Assembly: GCF_002733835.1 (NCBI RefSeq)
Contig: NZ_NVWY01000039.1
Coordinates: 1 to 47,327, forward strand
Direction of reading: 5' to 3'
DNA length: 47,327 nucleotides
Source of the DNA: Alcanivorax sp.
GTDB taxonomy: Bacteria; Pseudomonadota; Gammaproteobacteria; Pseudomonadales; Alcanivoracaceae
Positions 1 through 8,053 of the stretch are shown here, in pieces (within the stretch, counting starts at the first letter, position 1; the number at the start of each line of letters is the position of its first letter). Under the pieces are notes generated by a model. It saw only the letters and a program-made list of their open reading frames with translations, searched no databases and was not told the DNA's origin. Both the position numbers and the translations under genes were made by a program.

Positions 1-58
1 CATATCGCCGATGGTAGTGTGGGGCTTCCCCATGTGAGAGTAGGTCATCGTCAGGCTC
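1..58 (+). rRNA. rrf: 5S ribosomal RNA, 3' part only
   Basis: The first bases match the 3' half of gammaproteobacterial 5S rRNA: a GATGGTAGTGTGGGG arm, CTTCCCC, then GTGAGAGTAGGTCATCG. The 5' half lies outside the window. A strong terminator follows at 75-105, as expected at the end of an rRNA operon. The exact 3' end is uncertain by a few bases. A contig that begins inside an rRNA operon is typical of a repeat-limited assembly. Confidence 0.88.
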
Positions 59-74
59 TTAAACCAAAAAAAAG

Positions 75-105
75 ACCCCCGCCACGAAAGTGACGGGGGT
101 TTTTT
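75..105 (+). terminator. rRNA operon terminator
   Basis: An 11-bp stem (ACCCCCGCCAC pairing with GTGACGGGGGT, one mismatch) is closed by a GAAA tetraloop and followed by a run of T. It lies directly behind the 5S gene. Confidence 0.88.
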
Positions 106-224
106 GTATTCAGGGTTTGGACATCCCTGCTCAACCCCGCGCTATTACATTCAAAGCCTCCCTGTAATACGTTTGCCAAAAAGACCCGCCAGACTGCGCT
201 GACGTTCAATGCTGCGGAGTCGCC

Positions 225-764
225 ATGTTGTTGTATACAGCTGTTGCTATCCCTTTTGTTGCCTTGTTCATTTATCGGTACCGCAAGCTGATGTATCACT
301 TCCGCGTAGTGGAGTCCGGCAAGCTTTACCGTAGTGGCACTCTGGGGCCGGTTGGGTTACGTATCATGCACCGGGTGCTGAAAATCAACACTATCGTTAA
401 TTTGCGCCTGGAGTCTGAGTACAGCAAGAATGGGTGGTATGCACGGCAAGAGGCATACTGTCGTCGCCATGGGTTGAATCTGGTTAATATTCCAATGGCT
501 CAGGACACTCCGCCAACAGAAGCGCAGATTCTGCAATTAATGGGGGAAATTGACCGCACGGGAAGCCGTTGCCTGGTGCACTGCGAGATGGGGGTTATCC
601 GTACCGGCATGATGGTTGTGGCAGTAGCAACCCGCCGCTACGGGGTAAAGGATCTGGCGGTGTGGGAACACTTTCCCTTGTATGGCCACAAGCTGGATCA
701 ACGCCGGCAGAAAGTTCGCGAGTTTGTTCAGCGTTGTGGCGGCTCTCAGCAGGCATCAGCCTAA
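225..764 (+). CDS. Membrane-anchored dual-specificity/tyrosine phosphatase-like protein
   Basis: A 179-residue protein. Residues 1-17 are hydrophobic and followed by the basic stretch YRYRK, which suggests an N-terminal membrane anchor with the domain in the cytoplasm. Residues 119-128 read HCEMGVIRTG, a CX5R phosphatase loop (Cys120, Arg126). Residues near 36-41 (YRSGTL) resemble the YRS(A/G) motif common in bacterial DSP-like phosphatases. In this fold the Cys is the nucleophile and the Arg binds phosphate. The substrate cannot be read from the sequence; protein phosphatase, inositide or lipid phosphatase are all possible. The start has GGAG about 7 nt upstream. The 3' end overlaps the convergent lipid kinase gene by 9 bp. 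Confidence 0.8.
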   Translation: MLLYTAVAIPFVALFIYRYRKLMYHFRVVESGKLYRSGTLGPVGLRIMHRVLKINTIVNLRLESEYSKNGWYARQEAYCRRHGLNLVNIPMAQDTPPTEAQILQLMGEIDRTGSRCLVHCEMGVIRTGMMVVAVATRRYGVKDLAVWEHFPLYGHKLDQRRQKVREFVQRCGGSQQASA

Positions 765-1658
765 CAGGGGGCTGCGCTCTGGCAGATACAGGCGCAATGC
801 ATTCGGAATGGCACGGATGCGAAAGGTGGTACTCTGTATGGGTTCGCCGTCCAGATTCAGGTTCATTGAGGTGGGGGTCTCAATGTGCATCTCACTGAGT
901 CGGGTGCGTACAAAAAGGCCTTCCTGGCTTGGGTCTTGACGGGCCTCGCTGTCGAACAGTTCTTTTACGCCGGCGAGCAAGTCCATGTCGGCGGGCAAGA
1001 TTGCCACATCGAACAGGCCATTATTAATCAGTGCATCGGGACATAACCGCTGTCCACCACCAGCTTGGCGGCCATTGCCCAGACCCAGGGCGAGGAATTC
1101 ACCTTCCCATTCGAAGTCTTCACCCTTGAAGTGCCCTTTGGCTGATTCGATTTCCGGGAAGCGGGTTAGCCCGGTGAGCAGGTAGGCTGCACCACCAAGC
1201 ATCTTTTTTAAATCTTCCGACGTCTGGGTCGTCACTTCTGTACCGAAACCGCCGGTAGCCATGTTGAGGAAATAATGGTCGTTAACCTGTATGACGTCGC
1301 AGGGCTGCGGAATATTCTCGAGCAAGGACAGGCTGGCTGCAGGTTCCACAGGGATCTCAGCAGCAGTCGCAAAATCGTTTGCTGTGCCGAGGGGGAGGAT
1401 TGCCAGTTCCAGATCCTTTTGACCACTCTCCATCAACGCCTGGGTAATGTCGCGTACGGATCCGTCACCGCCCCCGGCAATGATGGTGGTAAAGCCGTTA
1501 TTCAGCGCTTCGTGCACATAGCGTTCCGCGTCGCCGGCTTCCCAGGTGACTCGAACAGCCAGCTCATGGCCCTGATCACGCCAGTCCATAACCGCATCGC
1601 GAACTGTCTGATTAGCGGCTTGTTTGCCGTGGAGGATCAGTAAGGCTTTCTTGCTCAT
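756..1658 (-). CDS. yegS: YegS-like lipid kinase (diacylglycerol kinase catalytic domain)
   Basis: About 300 residues when started at MSKKALLILHGK; a longer frame up to 1718 exists but its extra N-terminus is unlike the family. The family phosphorylates lipids such as phosphatidylglycerol or diacylglycerol in the cytoplasm. The nucleotide-binding loop IIAGGGDGSV is near residue 60, followed by LPLGTANDFA near 90, both hallmarks of the DAGK_cat fold. The C-terminal half (FLALGLGNGRQAGGG, then NLDGEP) matches the second YegS domain. It converges with the phosphatase gene, overlapping it by 9 bp. A Fur-box-like site lies about 100 bp upstream, but it is more likely to serve the divergent gene. 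Confidence 0.88.
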   Translation of the reverse strand: MSKKALLILHGKQAANQTVRDAVMDWRDQGHELAVRVTWEAGDAERYVHEALNNGFTTIIAGGGDGSVRDITQALMESGQKDLELAILPLGTANDFATAAEIPVEPAASLSLLENIPQPCDVIQVNDHYFLNMATGGFGTEVTTQTSEDLKKMLGGAAYLLTGLTRFPEIESAKGHFKGEDFEWEGEFLALGLGNGRQAGGGQRLCPDALINNGLFDVAILPADMDLLAGVKELFDSEARQDPSQEGLFVRTRLSEMHIETPTSMNLNLDGEPIQSTTFRIRAIPNALRLYLPERSPLLG

Positions 1659-1759
1659 GATGTAAACCCTGTGGTTGGCGGATGCCATAGAGTAAAGCAC
1701 TGCGCGTGACTGGCGCATGATTTAGGGGGCAAGTTAACAATCCTTGATAATCGCGTAGT

Positions 1760-1778
1760 GATAATGATTGCTATTAGC
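1760..1778. promoter_or_regulatory. Fur-box-like site
   Basis: The 19-mer GATAATGATTGCTATTAGC matches the classical Fur consensus GATAATGATAATCATTATC at 14 of 19 positions, including the whole left half. It lies 75 bp before the DUF2061 gene and about 100 bp before the divergent yegS start. Iron control is inferred, not shown. Confidence 0.45.
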
Positions 1779-1853
1779 TATTGTTGAGATATAGGAATAG
1801 CATTTCTCTATAGGGATAGGGTTGGCGATGATAATCGAAAAGGAGGGCATGTT

Positions 1854-2054
1854 ATGGCCAAGACAATCAGTTTCGGAGCAATGCATATTTCGGTGGCGTT
1901 TCTGGTCGTCTGGGCGATGACCGGTGACTGGCGTATCGGGGGTTTGACCGCGTTGGTGGAGCCATGTGTGAATACGGTGGCCTATCACTTTCACGAAAAG
2001 GTCTGGAAGCGCCACAGGAGTAGTGAGGGGGTGAGCGGAACGGTCATGGCTTAG
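1854..2054 (+). CDS. DUF2061 family small membrane protein
   Basis: A 66-residue protein. It has a short N-terminus (MAKTISFGAMHI), a hydrophobic stretch at about 12-24, a second at about 27-38, and the family signature EPCVNTVAYHFHEKVW near 36-51, where the Glu and His-Glu-x-x-Trp are conserved in DUF2061. No biochemical role is established for this family. AAGGAGGG stands 6 nt before the ATG, one of the strongest ribosome sites in the window. A Fur-like site upstream hints at iron-responsive expression. Confidence 0.75.
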   Translation: MAKTISFGAMHISVAFLVVWAMTGDWRIGGLTALVEPCVNTVAYHFHEKVWKRHRSSEGVSGTVMA

Positions 2055-2131
2055 GATAAACTCGGTGTTTACTCTGTGATGACCGTTGGTTAAGCTACCG
2101 CAAAGTATACATTGTAAGGGGTATTTGTCAG

Positions 2132-2815
2132 GTGCAGACAGGAAGCAGTGACATTGATGCGATTCGCCAAGTGGTGAATCAGGTGTTGGAAGTGCATGCC
2201 CGCGAAGAAGGGGGGCAACGCTCCCAGGCGCGGGCGGAGATCCTTATCCATTCCATGCAGGTTTTTGCCCAGCGCGGGTTGCAGCGCACGACAGTTCAAC
2301 ACCTGCTGGATGCTTCTGACGTGTCACGCCGTACTTTCTACAAGTACTTCCGCAACAAGATGGATGTGCTGGAAAGCATTTACCGTATTTTTGTGGATAA
2401 CATGCTGCTGCACTTCCACAAAGAGGTGAAGCAGGCATCGTCTGCCAATGACATCATCCGCAACACTACCAAGGTGTATTTCGATTACCACGTGAGTATG
2501 GGGCCGGTGATCAAGCTGATGATGGAAGAGGCTCGCTCTTCTGATTCAGCCCTTGCGCCACACCGTACTCGCGCACAAACCCTGGCATCGGAAGTGCTTG
2601 CGGTACAGATTAACCGCTTTACCGGCAAGAACTACGAACCACTGGTTTTTCTGACCATGCTCTGGATGCTGGAAAACTACTCGTTGTACATCTTCGAGGA
2701 CGGAGGGTTTTCCCAGGAGCGGCTGGATCAGTGTTTGCGCGTGGCGGTGGGGGTGGCTGAATCCCTGGTGCTGGGTGAGGTTACGCCGGGCATGCTGGAG
2801 CGCCCGGCGTCGTAA
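2132..2815 (+). CDS. TetR/AcrR family transcriptional regulator
   Basis: A 227-residue protein starting at GTG, with AAGGGG about 11 nt upstream. After about 30 variable residues comes a TetR N-terminal DNA-binding domain: helix 1 AEILIHSMQVFAQRG (35-49) and a helix-turn-helix at about 52-76 (TTVQHLLDASDVSRRTFYKYF). Residues 80-215 form the variable ligand-binding domain. The 25-30 residue N-terminal extension before the HTH is longer than in minimal TetR proteins. It converges with the methyltransferase gene, with an 18-bp gap. The target is unknown; the nearest candidates are itself and the DUF2061 gene. Confidence 0.88.
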   Translation: MQTGSSDIDAIRQVVNQVLEVHAREEGGQRSQARAEILIHSMQVFAQRGLQRTTVQHLLDASDVSRRTFYKYFRNKMDVLESIYRIFVDNMLLHFHKEVKQASSANDIIRNTTKVYFDYHVSMGPVIKLMMEEARSSDSALAPHRTRAQTLASEVLAVQINRFTGKNYEPLVFLTMLWMLENYSLYIFEDGGFSQERLDQCLRVAVGVAESLVLGEVTPGMLERPAS

Positions 2816-2833
2816 GGTTTCTGTCGAGCCGGG

Positions 2834-3626
2834 TTACTCAGGCTTGACGAATTTGAGTGTCATTCGGTCGCTCTCCCCAATCGCTTCATAAGTGTCCCGG
2901 TCCTTGTCGCCGAGCCTCAGGCTGGGGGGAAGAGTCCAGACCCCGGCAGGATGGTTGGCCTGATCCTTGGGGTTGGCGTTAATTTCCGATTGATCTACCA
3001 GTTTGAACCCGGCCTGTTCGGCCTGGGCAATCACATACCCTTCGCTCATGTATCCCGTTTCGATCTGCCTTTCCAGTGGCCGCACTTCCGGTGCGCGATG
3101 CTCAACCACGCCGAGAATGCCGCCGGGTTTGAGGGCCTGGTAAAAACTGGCAAACACGGCTTCGGTCTTGCCGGCCTTGGCCCAGTTATGCACGTTGCGA
3201 AAGGTTAGAACGCGGTCTACTGTGCCCGCCGGGGCGATAACGGTGTAGCTGGGAGGGTTGAGCGCGGTGACGCGGACGTGATCGTAGATCTCCGGGTGTT
3301 CTGCCAGTTTGGCCTTGAACTGGGTTACGGAGCGGCGATAGAAAGGGATGTCGCTGTCTTCAGGGAAGTGGGCGGCGTAATAAGTGCCGGACTTGTAAAG
3401 CCAGGGCGCGAGAATCGACGTGTACCAGCCGCCACCGGGCCATATTTCCACCACAGTCATGTCCTTTTGGACATCGAAGAAATTCAGGGTTGCTACCGGA
3501 TGGCGGTATTCGTCACGGGCCTTTTCCTGCGGGGTGCGGTGGGGGGGCATCGGTCAGCTGACTCAGTGTTCCTGCGTGAATCAGGGTGGTGGAAAGCAAC
3601 GCGGTGAAGATAACCATAAGGCGCAT
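2834..3626 (-). CDS. Secreted-type class I SAM-dependent methyltransferase, frameshifted at a homopolymer
   Basis: The downstream frame (2834-3550, 238 residues) carries a methyltransferase fold. TVVEIWPGGGWYTSILAPWL is a family-specific form of the SAM-binding motif I, followed by GTYYAAHF. An upstream frame begins at 3626 with AGGAAG well placed before ATG, and encodes a signal peptide (MRLMVIFTALLSTTLIHAG). That frame stops soon after 3550. The two join in frame if one base is removed from the G7 run at 3541-3547, giving ...LTDAPHRTPQEKARDEYRHP. The ATG at 3550 has no good ribosome site. So this is one gene with a frameshift: a true mutation, a slippage or phase-variable switch, or a sequencing error. 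It lies 14 bp behind the TetR gene. The substrate is unknown. Confidence 0.75.
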
Positions 3627-3640
3627 GATCTCGACTCTTC

Positions 3641-4207
3641 CTATCTGAGGCCGCGGATCAACACCTTCATGTAGTCTGCGGCTTGTTGTTCCAGGCTGCC
3701 CTCTCCTGTGAGGGCCCATGTATACGTGGTTCCGGTGACAAGGTTTACCATCATCAGAATCGTATCGCGAGTGGGAAGGGCAACGAAATAGCCGTCTTTG
3801 CGCAGCTCATTGAAAAACGCGTCAGCCAGCGGGAGGTTTTGTTCCATCAGGGCCAGGTACTGGCGCTGGATGTCGCCCATGAAATCACCTGCCTCCTGAA
3901 TCAGTACCCGGGAAAAATCCTGATTCTGTTCCAGGTAGCGTGCCACTGCACGGCACAGGCTTTCGAGGCGCTCCAGTGGGGGCGAGACGCTGATCAGTTC
4001 GGAGAGGATCAGGTCGCGTATGGTATTCAGGTTTTCCTTCACAATGGTTAGCAGCAAGGCTTCCTTGGAAGGAAAGAATTTATAGATGGTGGCCTTGCCC
4101 ACGCCGGCCCGCTCGGCGATGGTTTTCACCTCTGCACTGCGGAAGCCTTCGCTGGCGAAGACTTCCTGGGCGCAGGTGAGTATGCGGGCGCGGCGGGGAT
4201 CATCCAT
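3641..4207 (-). CDS. TetR/AcrR family transcriptional regulator
   Basis: A 188-residue protein with a clear TetR domain: helix 1 ARILTCAQEVFASEGF (7-22), HTH about 24-46 (EVKTIAERAGVGKATIYKFF), then SKEALLLTIV. The C-terminal part resembles the AefR-like ligand domain. It begins 11 bp after the valS stop codon, and the valS stop lies inside its ribosome-site region (TAAGGACGG), so it may be co-transcribed with valS. The methyltransferase gene follows in the same direction and is the most likely target or partner. Confidence 0.88.
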   Translation of the reverse strand: MDDPRRARILTCAQEVFASEGFRSAEVKTIAERAGVGKATIYKFFPSKEALLLTIVKENLNTIRDLILSELISVSPPLERLESLCRAVARYLEQNQDFSRVLIQEAGDFMGDIQRQYLALMEQNLPLADAFFNELRKDGYFVALPTRDTILMMVNLVTGTTYTWALTGEGSLEQQAADYMKVLIRGLR

Positions 4208-4218
4208 GATGGCCGTCC

Positions 4219-6984
4219 TTACAGGTATTTGATTTTTTCCAGCTGCTCTTCGAGCTTGGCTAGCTGGGAGCGGTAGTCGTCCAGCTTGGCTTTTTCCTTG
4301 TCCACCACGGCTTGGGGGGCCTTGTCGACAAACTTGGGGTTCTTCAGCTTGCCTTCTGCGCGGCCCACTTCTTTGCGCAGCTTGTCGGTCTCTTTGGACA
4401 AGCGTTCGATCTCCGCTTCCTTGTCGATCAGCCCGGCCATGGGTACCAAAATCTCCATGTCGCCTACCAACGCGGTGGCGGAGGCAGGGGCGGAGTCTTC
4501 CGCTGCCAGCCAGGTAATGGATTCCAGTTTGGCCAGTTTACTCAGGAAGACGCGGTTGGCGTCCAGCAGGGCCTGGTCGGAGTCTTTGCCGTTATGCAGA
4601 TAAATTGGCAACGCCTTGCCTAGCGGGATGCCCATCTCGCCGCGGATGTTGCGCACTGCAGTGATAACGGCCTTGACCCATTCCGCGCCGGTTTCCGCCT
4701 CTTCATCAATCTTGCTGGCGTCGCTGGCCGGGAAGGCTTGCAGCATGAGGGTGTTCCCGCTCTTGCCAGCCATGGGGCCAATCTTCTGCCAGATTTCTTC
4801 AGTGATGAAAGGCATGAAAGGGTGGGCCAGGCGCAGAATGGCTTCCAGCACCGTGACCAGAGTGCGGCGGGTGCCACGTTTCTGGGCAGCGGAGTACTCG
4901 TCACCCCAGAGCACCGGCTTGGAAAGCTCCAGATACCAGTCACAGTATTCATTCCAGATGAATTCATAGGCGGCATGGCTGGCCACGTCGAAACGGAAGT
5001 TGTCCAGTGCGTCGCTGACGTCCTGCTCGGCCCGTTGCAGGGTCGAGATAATCCAGCGGTCCGCCAGGGACAGCTCGATGTCGCTGTCAGCAGCGACGCC
5101 ACAATCTTCCCCTTCGGTGTTCATCATCACATAGCGGGCGGCGTTCCAGATCTTGTTACAGAAGTTCCGGTAGCCTTCGATGCGGCCCATGTCCCACTTG
5201 ATGTCCCGGCCGGTGGAGGCCAGTGACAGGAAGGTAAAACGCAGAGCATCGGTCCCGTAGGGATTAATCCCATCCGGGAAATCCTTGAGGGTGCGCTTGG
5301 TAATCTGCTTTTCTTTCTGCGGCTGCATCAGCCCTTTGGTGCGTTTGTCGATCAGCGCATCCAGGGTAATGCCGTCGATCATGTCCAGCGGGTCGAGCAC
5401 ATTGCCCTTGGACTTGGACATTTTCTGGCCGTCGTTGTCGCGCACCAGGCCGTGTACATAGACCTTCTTGAAGGGCACCTGATCGGTGAACTTCAGGGTC
5501 ATCATGATCATCCGGGCAACCCAGAAGAAGATGATGTCGAAGCCGGTAACCAGCACATCGGTTGGGTGGAAGGTGCGCAGGGCATCGGTGTCTTCCGGCC
5601 AGCCCAGGGTGGAGAAGGTCCACAGGGCGGAGCTGAACCAGGTGTCGAGCACGTCGTCGTCCTGGCTCAATGGCGTGTCACCAAGATTGTGTTCGGCGCG
5701 GACTTCTTCCTCGCTGCGGCCCACATAGACATTGCCGTCAGCGTCGTACCAGGCCGGGATGCGGTGGCCCCACCACAGCTGGCGGGAAATACACCAGTCC
5801 TGCAGGTCACGCATCCAGGAGTAGTACATGTTTTCGTAGTTCTTGGGCACAAACTGGATGTCGCCGTTTTCCACCGCAGCGATGGCAGGCTTGGCCAGCT
5901 CTTCCACGGCCACGAACCACTGGTCGGTGAGGTAGGGTTCGATGACAACGCCGGAGCGGTCGCCACGGGGCACCTGCAGGGTGTGGTCGGCGACTTTTTC
6001 CAGCAGGCCCAGGGCGTCCAGATCGTCGACCACCTTCTTGCGTGCATCCACACGGTCCATGCCGCGATAGGCTTCCGGCACTTCGTCATTCAGCGCTGCA
6101 TCAATGGTCAAGATGTTGATCATCGGCAGGTCGTGACGCTTGCCCACTTCATAGTCGTTGAAGTCATGGGCCGGGGTGATCTTCACACAGCCTGAGCCGA
6201 AGTCCGGGTCCACGTAATCGTCGGCGATGATGGGGATGTCGCGATCAGCCAGTGGCAGGCGAATGGTCTTGCCGATCATGTCCTTGTAGCGCGGGTCTTC
6301 CGGGTGCACGGCCACGGCGGTATCGCCGAGCATGGTCTCCGGGCGGGTGGTGGCGACCACCAGGTGGCCGGAGCCATCAGACAGCGGATAGCGGAAGTGC
6401 CACATGTGGCCCTGTTCTTCCACGTTCTCCACTTCCAGGTCGGAGATGGCGGTGTGCAGGGCAGGATCCCAGTTGACCAGCCGCTTGCCGCGGTAGATCA
6501 GGCCTTCCTTGTGCAGGCGCACAAAGACTTCGCGCACGGCGTTGGAGAGGCCGTCGTCCATGGTGAAGCGCTCGCGGGTCCAGTCCACGCTGGCGCCCAT
6601 GCGGCGTAGCTGGCGGGTAATGGTGCCGCCGGATTCGCCTTTCCACTCCCAGACTTTCTCAAGGAATTTCTCACGGCCCAACTCGTGGCGGTTGGTGCCT
6701 TCGCCGGCCAGTTTGCGTTCCACCACCATCTGGGTGGCGATGCCGGCATGGTCGGTGCCCACCTGCCACAGGGTGTTGCGGCCCTGCATGCGGCGGTAGC
6801 GCACCAGGGTGTCCATGATGGTGTCCTGGAAGGCGTGACCCATGTGCAGGCTGCCGGTCACATTGGGGGGCGGGATCATGATGCAGAAGGAATCACCCTG
6901 GCCGCTCGGCTTGAAATGACCGGCCTTTTCCCAGTGTTCATACCAGGATTGCTCGATGCGATCGGGTTGGTAGGTTTTGTCCAT
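4219..6984 (-). CDS. valS: Valyl-tRNA synthetase
   Basis: A 921-residue class I aminoacyl-tRNA synthetase that charges tRNA-Val in the cytoplasm. The HIGH motif appears as SLHMGHAF near residue 46 and the KMSKS motif as [10 protein letters not shown] in the middle of the protein. The editing (CP1) domain lies between them. The C-terminus is the coiled-coil arm typical of ValRS ([19 protein letters not shown]... to [10 protein letters not shown]). I take the ATG at 6984 (MDKTYQP, like E. coli MEKTYNP); a GTG two codons earlier is possible. Upstream on the same strand are pepA, holC and a small gene, the usual gammaproteobacterial order. Confidence 0.98.
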   Translation of the reverse strand: MDKTYQPDRIEQSWYEHWEKAGHFKPSGQGDSFCIMIPPPNVTGSLHMGHAFQDTIMDTLVRYRRMQGRNTLWQVGTDHAGIATQMVVERKLAGEGTNRHELGREKFLEKVWEWKGESGGTITRQLRRMGASVDWTRERFTMDDGLSNAVREVFVRLHKEGLIYRGKRLVNWDPALHTAISDLEVENVEEQGHMWHFRYPLSDGSGHLVVATTRPETMLGDTAVAVHPEDPRYKDMIGKTIRLPLADRDIPIIADDYVDPDFGSGCVKITPAHDFNDYEVGKRHDLPMINILTIDAALNDEVPEAYRGMDRVDARKKVVDDLDALGLLEKVADHTLQVPRGDRSGVVIEPYLTDQWFVAVEELAKPAIAAVENGDIQFVPKNYENMYYSWMRDLQDWCISRQLWWGHRIPAWYDADGNVYVGRSEEEVRAEHNLGDTPLSQDDDVLDTWFSSALWTFSTLGWPEDTDALRTFHPTDVLVTGFDIIFFWVARMIMMTLKFTDQVPFKKVYVHGLVRDNDGQKMSKSKGNVLDPLDMIDGITLDALIDKRTKGLMQPQKEKQITKRTLKDFPDGINPYGTDALRFTFLSLASTGRDIKWDMGRIEGYRNFCNKIWNAARYVMMNTEGEDCGVAADSDIELSLADRWIISTLQRAEQDVSDALDNFRFDVASHAAYEFIWNEYCDWYLELSKPVLWGDEYSAAQKRGTRRTLVTVLEAILRLAHPFMPFITEEIWQKIGPMAGKSGNTLMLQAFPASDASKIDEEAETGAEWVKAVITAVRNIRGEMGIPLGKALPIYLHNGKDSDQALLDANRVFLSKLAKLESITWLAAEDSAPASATALVGDMEILVPMAGLIDKEAEIERLSKETDKLRKEVGRAEGKLKNPKFVDKAPQAVVDKEKAKLDDYRSQLAKLEEQLEKIKYL

Positions 6985-7062
6985 GATCACCGCTTCTAAA
7001 CAAGAAAAAATGAGGGCGAATTATAGCGAAGCGGGGCGGGTTCGTCGCGGGTTGTGAGAAAA

Positions 7063-7097
7063 CGCCTGGCGCTGGGCGCCGGATGCCTGGCGAGGCA
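7063..7097. repeat. Heptad array, five units (CGCCNGG type)
   Basis: Units of exactly 7 bp: CGCCTGG, CGCTGGG, CGCCGGA, TGCCTGG, CGAGGCA. It lies between the valS start and the upstream small gene. It shares units with the arrays at 7983 and 19973. Confidence 0.65.
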
Positions 7098-7145
7098 AAC
7101 AGAAACGGCGGCTCACTTTCACAAAGGCGCCTGGGCTGAGGTGAG

Positions 7146-7535
7146 TCAGGCTTTCCGGCGCAGGGCCGCGCGCAGCTTCAGGCGCAGGGCCTTTTCGAGC
7201 TTGGGCAGGGCCTCGGCCACCAGTTCGTCAATGGCGGCGTCGATATCGCTGTTGGTCAGCGTCGGGCGCGGTGCCGGCGCTTGCTGTGGGGCAGGTGTGG
7301 GCACGGACGGTGCTGGAGACGCTTGCGGGTTGCCTGGTTCTGGGTGGCCAGACAGGAATGGATTGGCCCGTTCGCTGGCGAGCTGCCGGATCCGTTGAGA
7401 GTCCGGAGCTGAGGTGTCTGCTGAGGGTTTCAGCAGGGGCGGCTGAGTCGGGCTGTCAGCATCATCCAGCAGGGACTGAACATCATCCAGTTCCTTGAGT
7501 AGCGCGTGTTTTGCCGTCTCCTTGTTGTTGCTCAT
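7146..7535 (-). CDS. Small proline-rich conserved protein between holC and valS
   Basis: 129 residues. An acidic/polar N-terminus (KHALLKELDDVQSLLDD) is followed by a long Pro/Ala/Ser-rich linker (about 30-90). The C-terminal helical region (TNSDIDAAIDELVAEALPKL, then a very basic tail RLKLRAALRRKA) can form an amphipathic helix. A gene of this kind commonly lies between holC and valS in Pseudomonas-like genomes; its function is not known. It starts 20 bp after the holC stop, so co-transcription is likely. No strong ribosome site is visible. It might bind nucleic acid or a membrane through the basic tail; that is inference. Confidence 0.7.
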   Translation of the reverse strand: MSNNKETAKHALLKELDDVQSLLDDADSPTQPPLLKPSADTSAPDSQRIRQLASERANPFLSGHPEPGNPQASPAPSVPTPAPQQAPAPRPTLTNSDIDAAIDELVAEALPKLEKALRLKLRAALRRKA

Positions 7536-7555
7536 CGCCGTGTCGCTCGCAGTGG

Positions 7556-7975
7556 TCAGCCCAGTTCATGAGTGGTGACGGGAAAGCCCCGGTCCCGATA
7601 GAAGCGGAAGCGTTCGCGCCCCTTTTGTCGTTCGGTCTCGGCGCCGCTGATCATTTCCGCCACTCGCTGAAAACGTGACGAAAAGTCCGGAACCTGGTCG
7701 GTGAGGTTGATCAGTACATCGTGATGATGGCCGGGGTCGTCGCCGAACCCGAGCAATACTGGTGCCTGGCCTTCTCCGCCCAGGGCGTGGGGCAAGAAAC
7801 CTGTTGCAGGAGATTGCCAGAATTGCGCGTCCACTTGCCGTGCATGGGCCTCATTCTGGCAATGCACATAGACCTGGCGGCCCTGTTTCAATGCTTTGTC
7901 GGCAATCCGCCAGGCCAGCGCCTGGCGCACACCGTCTCCGGCCTTGCTGCTGAGATAGAAGGTGACTTCGGTCAT
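7556..7975 (-). CDS. holC: DNA polymerase III subunit chi
   Basis: 139 residues, near the usual length of about 145-150. Chi links the clamp loader to single-stranded-DNA-binding protein. Visible family features are the start MTEVTFYLSS, the helix around VRQALAWRIADKALKQGRQV, VYVHCQNEAHARQVDAQFW, the strand PVLLGFGDDPGHHHDVLINL, and the end RFYRDRGFPVTTHEL. It lies between pepA upstream and the small conserved gene plus valS downstream, as in related genomes. The 5' leader is made of the heptad array at 7983-8053, and no clear Shine-Dalgarno is present. Confidence 0.92.
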   Translation of the reverse strand: MTEVTFYLSSKAGDGVRQALAWRIADKALKQGRQVYVHCQNEAHARQVDAQFWQSPATGFLPHALGGEGQAPVLLGFGDDPGHHHDVLINLTDQVPDFSSRFQRVAEMISGAETERQKGRERFRFYRDRGFPVTTHELG

Positions 7976-7982
7976 GGCAATA

Positions 7983-8053
7983 AGCCTGACGCTCGACGCC
8001 GGACGCCTGACGCGGGTGGTTTTGTCAGGCGTTCGGCATCAAGCATCAGGCGT
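7983..8053. repeat. Inverted pair of heptad arrays between pepA and holC
   Basis: Left arm 7983-8010: AGCCTGA, CGCTCGA, CGCCGGA, CGCCTGA. Right arm 8026-8053: CAGGCGT, TCGGCAT, CAAGCAT, CAGGCGT. Over 26 bp (7984-8009 against 8026-8051) the arms are inverted repeats with 22 matches, and all four differences are transitions. The right arm contains the last codons and stop of pepA. Confidence 0.8.
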
